Of a stretch of DNA of 64,000 bases, positions 56,901-64,000 are shown one piece after another. The notes under the pieces are model-generated. The model saw only the letters and a list, made by a program, of their open reading frames with translations. It was not told where the DNA came from and searched no databases. Each line of letters begins with the position of its first letter. The first letter of the stretch is position 1. This stretch comes from Cylicocyclus nassatus (taxonomy: Eukaryota > Nematoda > Chromadorea > Rhabditida > Strongylidae). The DNA lies in NCBI GenBank assembly GCA_958299035.1, contig CATQJL010000001.1, forward strand, positions 30,726,228-30,790,227, read 5' to 3'. Both the position numbers and the translations under genes were made by a program.

Positions 56901-57165
56901 TGAACGCCGGTGGCATGCAGTTCGGAGGTGGAAAGTCCGGCGGTGGTCACCAAACTTCCGGTGGTATGCAGATGTCCGGCGGAGGTTTCACGTCCGGAGG
57001 AAATAGCACCGTGATCCCCGGTACCGGTGGTCACATGTCTGGTGGCGGTGTTACCAATGTTCAGCACAGCAGCCAGGTATATATCTCCAGAATCGATTTT
57101 TTTGGAACCTTCTTAACCATCCATATTTATAGAAAACCAGCAGCAAATCCCATTCGAAGAAGTAA
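50952..57165 (+). CDS. LEA-like (lea-1 family) stress protein with long Gly/His/Met-rich tail, gene C, about 846 residues
   Basis: Exons: 50952-51014, 51109-51210, 53915-54076, 54603-55835, 55891-55956, 56038-56124, 56182-56256, 56357-57076, 57133-57165. All are phase 0 and multiples of three. It starts MSSILGDIKDTIKDAVKTVK. The 1233-base exon (residues 110-520) closely parallels gene B (shared DALRALAEAE, ADKET, QQRVKDVREE-type blocks and 40-residue repeats). The 22-, 29- and 25-codon exons match B. Residues 597-836 form a Gly/Ser/His/Met/Gln-rich tail built on the 20-residue unit TSGGMQMSGGGHHTSGGGHQ. It ends KTSSKSHSKK. Relative to B it lacks the 15-, 36- and 23-codon exons; a stop-bearing relic of the 15-codon exon remains at 51845. 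Intron 2 (2.7 kb) carries unrelated inserted DNA. It is presumed a cytosolic desiccation or stress protectant. Paralogy with B is clear; orthology to C. elegans lea-1 is inferred. Confidence 0.92.
51845..51880 (+). pseudogene. Decayed 15-codon exon in intron 2 of LEA gene C
   Basis: After a CTTTAG acceptor the sequence reads KADCLTGGT and then TAG, matching the start of gene B's exon 45945-45989 (KAEWLAQGT...). Gene A has the same-length exon at 42189-42233 (TADWVADTA...). The stop and lost donor indicate the exon died in gene C. Confidence 0.6.
52028..52064. repeat. Hairpin in intron 2 of LEA gene C
   Basis: CCAGTCCAAAGCGCCGC, loop GAA, then its inverse with one mismatch. It is GC-rich against AT-rich surroundings and may mark an insertion. 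A second hairpin (AGCGACGTTCCCGG and its exact inverse, 12-base loop) lies at 52722-52761. The pyrimidine-rich 52.2-52.6 kb between them gives open frames without motifs. Confidence 0.75.
56421..56750 (+). repeat. 60-base coding minisatellite, five to six nearly identical copies
   Basis: The 60-base unit encodes TSGGMQMSGGGHHTSGGGHQ. Copies differ mainly at one codon, giving an alternating HQP/HQT pattern, which suggests a 120-base higher-order unit. Degenerate units continue to about 57040. Very high identity implies recent amplification and possible copy-number variation between individuals or assembly error. Three frames are open across it; only the LEA frame is real. Confidence 0.9.
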
Positions 57166-59459
57166 ATGATTTCCAGAACTTCTTCTGGTTAATGGGTTAG
57201 TTCTAGCCAAAATTCGGCGGAAGTTCCGAAATTCATGAGAACATTTTTCAGGACTTAAATCAACAATGCAAGTTGGGTGCAATCATTGGTGATAACAGCT
57301 ATATATGTTCCTCTCTGATGTGTATTCTATATCTTGCCTTACTATAGTCAGCAAGAATTACTGTGTACTTCCTTGTCTGTATCAGCTTACAATTCCTGTG
57401 CATTAGAATTTTCATGTCCGTCTCATTCCCTACGTTGCGGTTAGAGGGAAGTGATGTATAGCAATTCCTCCCATGGGCACTTCCTTATCATAATAAGAAT
57501 AATAATCTGAATCTGTATATTTGGTGTCACCTGCTTTGTGACAGTTGTCGCACTTGCCATCATCGAATTCTGCACTGCGTATCGTTTGTGCAGCTATTCT
57601 TGTGTACATATATGTTATACAGATGTACAGTTGTAGATTTCTTGAATAAGAAATGCTTCGATGGAAGTCTAATACAGAAGCATGAAAGTAAAAACAAAAG
57701 TTTGTGATTCGTCCATACATGAAATACTTGGAAAGTACTTAGCAGCAGGTAACATCACTGAACTGTTTCTTTTTGTTCAGGAATTCTGCACGAGGCGCAT
57801 CAGCATCCTTGAAATTTGCATCTTAACAATACTAAGACGAATACAGAACAATCCCATGTTATTAATTGGCAACCTTTTAGAAGCATTCATAGACACACCT
57901 GGCTTAGCAATACCGGCTAATACTTACCTCACAGCATGGATTAGAATCACTCACTTCGACACCATAAAACATTTTGGAAGAAAACTGCTATGCAATGCTA
58001 AAACAATCACACGCTAATTCTTATAAAAGTTATCGCTTCCTTCACCAAATGCTTGTCGGGCCAGGGTGAGAAGGTGTTCGGGAATTCCTAAAATGTGCAT
58101 ATTCCAAAATGAGTGTACACTACATTTAAGCCTACTAATAGCTTCGGCAAAATCATAAAATTTCTGCATTTTCGATAACACCGTTCCTCATTGCATTATG
58201 CAAAGTAAAGAAAAGGGGAAAAGGTTGAAACTGGATGATACGACATTGGGCATCCGACCAATGACTCGCAGACAGGGCTCAGCCGCAAAACTGCCGCAAA
58301 AATGCGCCGGCATGCAACCGGCATGCCATTGGCAAGCTGTCCATCAACAAACAAAGGCGTTGGTTTCAGCCAAAACGCAATAGTATGACACCAAATTTGG
58401 TGTGTGCATGCGCGTTGGTGGACCGGAACTACGGCCAAAAATTTATGAAAACTTATGTGAATGAAAGCTGTGCCGAACTTTTTTCTGAATTAGCTGGCAC
58501 CGACACTTTGCTCACATAAGTTTTCATACTTTTTTACATAAAATGTATCTACATTGTAAAAGATTACATACGGAGAAGAAACAGTTTCATAATGTTCTCC
58601 TTTCAGCGTTTTAGCAATTTTAAACTCGGTCCGCTCCGCCGTCGAAAAATCGGCTTTTTCTGCTCCTCAAGATGTGATTCGACTACTTAAAAAGCTCAGA
58701 AAGCTGTGAAAAGTTCTTTCATGAAATCAAAAATGCATGAAAACACTACTACTTTTTTTTCGTAATATAAAAATGATGCCGGGTTTTCAAAACTGATCAA
58801 AAGGGACTCCGTTTGAAATTTTCTATCAAACGGGGCTTCGTTTTGAAATATCCCTGGTGCCAGCTCGTGCCGAGCCCTGAGCGGCTCCATCAAAAGTTAA
58901 AATTTTTGAGAAATTGTCAAGAAAATCAAATCCGCCGTTTTGTGTTTGCTCGGAAGTGTTAATTGGCCAAATCAATACAATTTTTGCTTGCAATCAGATT
59001 GACAGTACAGGTTATAGGTTATAAAACCTACAATACCTACTGTTCCGATTATTGCTAGTTCCAGATTTTTGGCAACCCTACACAAAATTATCAAGATTGA
59101 TTTTCTCCTGCTTTCTCTCTCTCTGCAGTGTTTGTATGTTAGAAATTCTTTCAAATGCTGTTTTGAAGCGCATGATTTTCTCCTTTAGCAATTTGAACAT
59201 TCTCTAGCAGCTAATTTCTCAACCCAAAAGTTTGAATATCATTTATAACAACTCAATTGCACAATTCTAGAACTCATGTAAGTAGCCTTCGAAAATTTGG
59301 CGATCCATTCTGAGAATGCCTGAGGGGGGGGGGTTGAACTCTATCCGTCTCACCCATCACGACGTATGTAATAGACTTCAATATCTTTTTATCTCAGCTC
59401 AATGGTATTCATTTCTGCGAAATTGAAACCTAATTCGGACTAGACTCCCCTTCCCCCAG
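57166..59459. other. 3' flank of gene C and intergenic DNA
   Basis: 57166-57690 is homologous to the flank after gene B and holds a CGGAAGTTCCG motif near 57222. The plus-strand frame 57682-58017 has no motif. A perfect 17-base inverted repeat, TATGAAAACTTATGTGA at 58444-58460 and its inverse at 58512-58528, frames an 85-base block, probably a MITE remnant. A G run lies near 59325. Confidence 0.45.
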
Positions 59460-60665
59460 ATGTAGAGGGAGACAAAGCCCCCAACCCTTCAAAGATGGCA
59501 AAGATCAAACATCAACAATACAGGGCAAAAATCGTGAGGAAGATTTCCCTCGTAAGAAGAGCATGATATATAATCATCCAGGCTCCAAACCCAATCGATA
59601 GGAGATTGAGAATATACACAAAAACATATGTTATGGTCATGCCTAAACCCAGAAATTTATAGCACTAATTTTATGGAAAACTGCGAATTTGAGGCGACAT
59701 TGAGTATAACCATAGGATTTGAGAACTGAATTAATTATTAGACTTTTTTACTCTCCATCGCTCTACATGAGTCTAAATCGTAAGAAGAGGGGCCATTAAA
59801 ATTCTTATATAAAAATGAGAAGTCAAAGACCAAAGCCACCATATCTTTTCCTGTTTTCCAGTATTTGGGTGCCTGCCGCAATAGAGTGTTGGATTTTATA
59901 CAAGCCTGTCCATTAAAAAAGAAAAGAATTCGAAGTTCAAGGTCATCTGCGTACCCCTCCGCGCCCGGAACTTTTCCAAAATTACCTATTTTTTGAATAA
60001 ATGACACATCTTCTTTCAGTCTTCAAATCACTTCTGTGCCACACCGGTTTGGTTTGTGATCTTAATTCCAGTCTGACGCTCAAAAGCTTTTTTCATCACT
60101 TTCAAGTCTGACAATTTGCCAAAATCTGCCACTATACTTACTAAAGACCGTTGATGACATTCTCAACGCAGCTGTTGAGCTGCAAAATGCTCTCAGATAA
60201 ACAACTGGCTGGATGTTGCGTTTGAGATGAACAGATATCCTTCACTTTAGCATGTGTTTATTGTTTGTTTGTTCTAGAGATGAATAGGGACAGCTCTGAG
60301 TAATGTTTATCTGAGAGATCTACAATCAGAAAGCGAGATGCTGTTGATTAAGGTTCTAGACAGCCAGCGCGAGATGATAAAGGAGTACTGCAAAGAATCA
60401 TTAAAAGCAATCACTGATTCGGCACTTATGTATACAATTTGGAAACTTGGCAATGTATTACTTGATAACCGAGGTTTTATTCTGTGATCTTCGAATTAGA
60501 GTTACCTCCCACTCCCCCTTGTTCTGCTGGAAACCTCCCATCTAGGTTGCAGTGCAAATTGCTGTAGCTACTCCTCAGCATTTTCTATAAAGAAACATTT
60601 TATGAAACCTAATTTAAACAGAGGAATCAGCCTCTATTTTTGAGCCCTCAAAAAACTTTCATTGA
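59460..60665 (+). CDS. Unrecognised gene D: small Cys-containing helical protein, partial model
   Basis: Coding islands with good splice signals: 59460-59551 (VEGDKAPNPSKMAKIKHQQY..., CCCCCAG acceptor, GTAAG donor), 59862-59941 (YLGACRNRVLDFIQACP, acceptor TTTTCCAG), an island at about 60072-60150 (SDAQKLFSSL...), about 60287-60471 (TALSNVYLRDLQSESEML... and MIKEYCKESLKAITDSALMY), and 60622-60665 ending EPSKNFH and TGA. The first pair and the last pair join in phase; the middle join does not, so an exon boundary is wrong or missing, and no start codon or signal peptide was found. The C-x6-L-x2-I-x2-CP motif resembles that of gene F, suggesting one family. Function unknown. Confidence 0.45.
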
Positions 60666-62458
60666 TGGCTCAGTCTGCTTGGACAAAGAGGGCCCTAAGC
60701 AAGTTCGGTGTCAATTATACTTGCCTTAATATTTCCTGTACATCCTTTCAAGTTCTCTCTCGTTATGTGAGGGCGGGAAGTGGTCAAAAAATCATTCAAA
60801 TAAAATGGATTTTGCTTCAAAATCTCCCTGATTCCAGCTGATGTCATGCCCTGGTCAAGGAAGTAAAATTTTGTTGTCGATATTCGAGCAGTCTTCACCT
60901 ACTGGGAAAGAACTTGCCTTAGTGTTTGCTTTGTGTTGTTTGCTTTTTTTTTGTTTGTTTGTCGTATTTTTTTCTGAAGAAATCTTTGATTTGATAGCAT
61001 TCAATTAGAACAGTGCCTTTCACGTTTTCGAAGACTTGTCACCGCCGTATAAGGAATAGATAGCCTAGGGGATTCAAAAAATAATCAAGAAATATTCGAG
61101 AAGCACGGATTTGCCGAGCTTGAAAGAAATGCCTCCCTCCTGATCACTGAGGATTTGGATGAAATCACGTGCCAGAGCTGAAACTGGTACCAAAACGAGT
61201 TTTCCGAAGTTATTTTGAAACTATTCAATTTTTGAGGAATTGGAAGACGAAATTTGACAAAAGTCTCTTGTGTCAATTGACAAATGCAGTACCCTGAGCT
61301 TTTTGGTTCACCGTACTGAATATTTCGACTTAAAATTTACCTGAAGTATGCCGAGGCCTCAACAAGTAGAACGCGCTAACGGTTGCAAGGAGGAATGTGT
61401 GCAGTTTGTCAAACGGTATTTCCAATAATATTTATTTCTTTCTTGTTTTCTTTATCTACTTCAGCAAAGAAGAATTTTGCCACTTTCAAAGCCAAATATG
61501 GTTCGAACTTGATTCAGAGGAAGTTTCAACCAACTGCTATGTGTCAAGAGAAATTGGCGTAACACTTTCCTATTTCGAGCCTTTCTTAGACACCTTTAGG
61601 AACTTGCTTATGTGCAGAGCCCAGTTTTTTTAGAAGCAACTCTGCCTTACAATTTGGCTCCCAAATGAGTTATAATTTGCAAGTAACTTTTTTGTACTTA
61701 TAAATAATTAAAGTAATTTTCAGAACTAGAAACCCAGCCACCACGTTCCTTTTACTTCAATTTTGGGATTACGAGCCCGCAAAAAGTTTGGGGAACATCT
61801 CAAAATAGTTTTCGGAGTGTGTAGCTAACGCCGCACACCTTCAAAAAAATTTCTGTCGCGCCTCCCCCTCCTGAACGGAAATTCTGGGACAGCTATTGAT
61901 GTGCAGTACTACCACATTACTGCTGGGTAGAATACCGAACAAAAAAGGTGTTTCGTTTTCGTGAAATATTGAGATAAAAGCATGCACTTAAAGAAGTCTC
62001 AGGATGTTCCTTCTTTTGAGAACGTTCAAAAGTTTATTGATTATTGAAAACGCTATGTTTACGTCACCATAATGACTTTTGAGAATAGGTTGCAAAAATC
62101 GTAATGTCTTAACTTTCAGTTGACGTGGGGTGGATCGGCAGTGGTAGCAGAGTAAAACGATTTTTTTTCCAAATCGTGAGTACTTAGAGTCTAGTAGATT
62201 TTCAGCTCAAAATATTGTGCTTGAGGTGCCGAGAAAAGTAGCGGATTTTGCGCGTGAAAACCTACCAGAGGCTCACAATACTCAGTTAAAGGCTTAATGA
62301 CTTAAAAGTGGTTTTATGAACAACCTTGCAGTAAGGGATCAAGTTTCAAATCTATTTTTGTACGTGCATACCTTGAAATTTTACTAGCATTTCCAGAATT
62401 GCGAAACAATGTATAAATTCCAACAGTCATGGTTTCTGCTTGTACGATTTTTTTTCAG
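60666..62458. other. Intergenic stretch with a third, degenerate hAT MITE (about 61615-61900)
   Basis: GTAGCTAACGCCGCACACCTTC, GGGATTACGAGCCCGC and a CTCCTGAACGGAAATTCTGG end match the MITE copies at 17.25 and 29.4 kb, but the termini are lost. The remainder, including open frames at 60695-60898 (minus) and 61397-61633 (plus), shows no motif. Confidence 0.45.
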
Positions 62459-62700
62459 GAACTGGTGTCATGGAAATGCAGCCCTTCTCCTTGTGCAGGA
62501 AGGTTTTTGAGTATGTGGTCGCACGATGATCCGAGTATGCCTACAACGAATTTGAGCCGGTATCAGCCAGCCAACGGCTACCTTTTCAGAATTTCCAGTG
62601 AATTTCGGGGATCAGAGAAATTCTACCACCGTTCCCATAAAACTTCCATAGCATCAACGCTAATTGTGAACTCTATGAGCTGGACAGCTATTGCACACGT
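62459..62700 (+). pseudogene. Broken paralogue E of the gene F family
   Basis: After a TTTTTTTTCAG acceptor the frame reads GTGVMEMQPFSLCRKVFEYV, aligning with GGAMDVAKDVCHMSEREFRN plus YV of gene F with the same splice phase, then meets an in-frame TGA at 62527-62529. A later island (about 62645-62699, CELYELDSYCT, with a GTAAG donor) matches QLYEHLSKCP of gene F. The stop and missing signal exon argue for a pseudogene. Confidence 0.45.
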
Positions 62701-63453
62701 AAGCGAGTTCCATACGCTGATTTTTCAAAAAATTCGTTTCATTGATGACCATCAACTGATGCAGATGTGAATCGGAATTCATACCTGAGCGGCGGAGTTT
62801 CGAAAAAGGAATTTTTCTCATCCCGCATAAAAAAACTAGCGTGGAATTACTTCATTGTTAGACAAGCTGAATTGACATTCTTGTAGAAATATTCCGCAAA
62901 TAGGTAACCTTTGAATTAACCGGCTTGGGGGCTGGAAGGGGGAGCTTTGTGACGTAATCAAGGCCGCTCGCGTCCGCTACGCAATCTGCGTCTCTCTCCC
63001 GCGCGTGCTCTCCAATCATCATCTAGCTTCAATTAGGTCACGACCCGCCTTGCAGCCGCCAAGCCAGCTGAATCGAAGGATAGTTTTTATTTGAAAGAGG
63101 ACAAGATGAGATGTGCTAACTCTTTGCTATTGAGTGGGGCATAAATTCAAAAACCGTATATGAAAGAATTTCGCAATCGTGCTTGTATGGTAAATAGGCT
63201 AGCTTGAGAAATATGATGCGTACATTTCACCACCGACTAAACATGCTTAGTGCATTTGCTTGCTTCGAAAATTTATGCAGTGCTTTACATTGTTGAAATC
63301 TGTATCGTTTGTGTTGAGTGGTACTTGGTATGTTTTGCAGTGGATCGAAAAATGAAAATGTTTTTAAAATTCATGTGAAAACCATAGGCATAGTGTTGAG
63401 CTTCACTAAATTCTTCGCCGACCTTGCTACCTGCCTCATTCAAGGACTGGAGA

Positions 63454-64000
63454 ATGACAACCAGATGTTCATCGGTGTTCTTCTTCATCACCGCTGTGGC
63501 AATTCTATCATTTTTATCCGGTGTAACTCCTCAAGCTAAGGATGCTTACAAAAGCAAGCATGCATCTGCCTCTATAATCCTTTTCCTCATAGGTGGACAA
63601 TTCCAGGTGCTATGGATGTGGCAAAAGATGTGTGTCATATGAGTGAAAGAGAGTTTCGAAACTACGTCTCAGCTGCTGAAAAATTCAAACTGCAGGTTGA
63701 GAGTCATTTAAGTCACTTCAATTAGTGTAGAAAACTGACAAATACTTTGATGCTGATTTCAGTCTTGTTTGTATGTACAGAGAACAATTCCAGTTATACG
63801 AGCACCTATCAAAGTGTCCCACAAAGTGTCACAAAGAGCTCTATAAAAAAGCACTGGCCATACAGTTCAAATTCAACAAGCTAACCCTAGCAGCGAAAGG
63901 ATTCCTTGTCCAGGTAGGATCTGCGAAAATATTAGCAACGAAAGCAACGTCGCTTTTTTCAAATGAACGCCACATTTCATGGAATCAAGATTTTCAAGAG
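63454..64000 (+). CDS. Unrecognised gene F: probable small secreted Cys-containing protein, truncated by window end
   Basis: Exon 1, 63454-63520, encodes MTTRCSSVFFFITAVAILSF then LS, a clear signal peptide. It joins in phase to an exon starting at 63607 (AMDVAKDVCHMSEREFRN...), ending at 63695 or, to keep phase, near 63724. Exon 3 starts at 63763 after TTTCAG and ends at 63913 before GTAGG; it encodes LVCMYREQFQLYEHLSKCPT, KCHKELYKKALAIQFKF and LAAKGFLVQ. The gene then runs off the window. The second junction is uncertain. Reading through exon 1 without splicing would give an alternative mature N-terminus (GVTPQAKDAYKSK). The mature part is polar and helical with at least four cysteines, consistent with a small extracellular protein. 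It shares motifs with D and E, so this is a local family. No known domain was recognised. Confidence 0.55.

Noticed and set aside
56176..57067. Long alternative frames over the gene C tail (276-codon plus frame, 251-codon minus frame, 117-codon plus frame)
   Set aside because: They follow from a 60-base repeat that is open in several frames. The LEA frame joins conserved flanking exons in phase, whereas the others read through a splice site or have no exon context.
57682..58017. 111-codon plus-strand frame 3' of LEA gene C
   Set aside because: Begins inside the duplicated 3' flank, has no homologous frame after gene B and shows no motif.
1..64000. CRISPR arrays, rRNA genes, bacterial operons or phage
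   Set aside because: No regular spacer-repeat arrays, no rRNA-like blocks, and all genes have spliceosomal introns.

Overview
The window looks like nuclear DNA of a nematode, most likely a clade V (rhabditid/strongylid) species. The reasons are 3' splice sites of the TTTTCAG type, many introns of 45-100 bases, a tandem set of LEA-1-like proteins, a nematode-style BPI/LBP gene, and abundant mariner/Tc1-type, hAT, Helitron and LINE debris. Species identity is inference. Nothing here is bacterial: no operons with ribosome binding sites, no CRISPR and no rRNA. Gene models were built by eye by joining open exons across GT...AG introns while keeping reading phase.

Layout. 1-20 kb is gene-poor and transposon-rich: a degenerate LINE (1-1143, minus), three mariner-type elements with TA target duplications (2468-3279, 8268-9299, 9857-10775), a short inverted repeat (12990-13212), a 2.66-kb Tc1-like foldback (13374-16033) that carries a nested Helitron (13661-14688, minus), a hAT MITE (17251-17565) and smaller inverted repeats. 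The last exon of an unrecognised plus-strand gene lies at 20032-20283 with a poly(A) signal. 21.2-29.1 kb holds a complete 15-exon gene for a secreted BPI/LBP/PLTP-family lipid-binding protein of about 557 residues, with a 2.8-kb intron full of repeats. 29.4-33.1 kb is again repeats (hAT MITE, LINE 3' end, TIR element). 33.1-39.2 kb is largely non-coding and is the upstream region of the next cluster.

The centre of interest is 39.2-57.2 kb: three tandem, same-strand genes for hydrophilic LEA-like (lea-1 family) proteins of about 610, 808 and 846 residues. Every coding exon is a multiple of three and starts in phase 0. All three share an alanine/lysine/glutamate-rich body with about 40-residue repeats and a conserved run of small 3' exons (22, 29 and 25/26 codons). 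The second and third genes add a long Gly/His/Gln/Met-rich repetitive tail absent from the first. Promoter and 3' flanking blocks of the second and third genes are also homologous, so whole units were duplicated. Such proteins are associated with desiccation, osmotic and dauer-type stress. The region also contains many FOXO/DAF-16-type TTGTTTAC sites, a perfect heat-shock element and a set of near-palindromic TGGGATATCCCA motifs inside the first gene.

57.2-64 kb contains short plus-strand coding islands, apparently two genes and one broken copy of an unrecognised family of small, cysteine-containing, probably secreted helical proteins. The last is cut by the window end. Another hAT MITE relic lies at about 61.6-61.9 kb.
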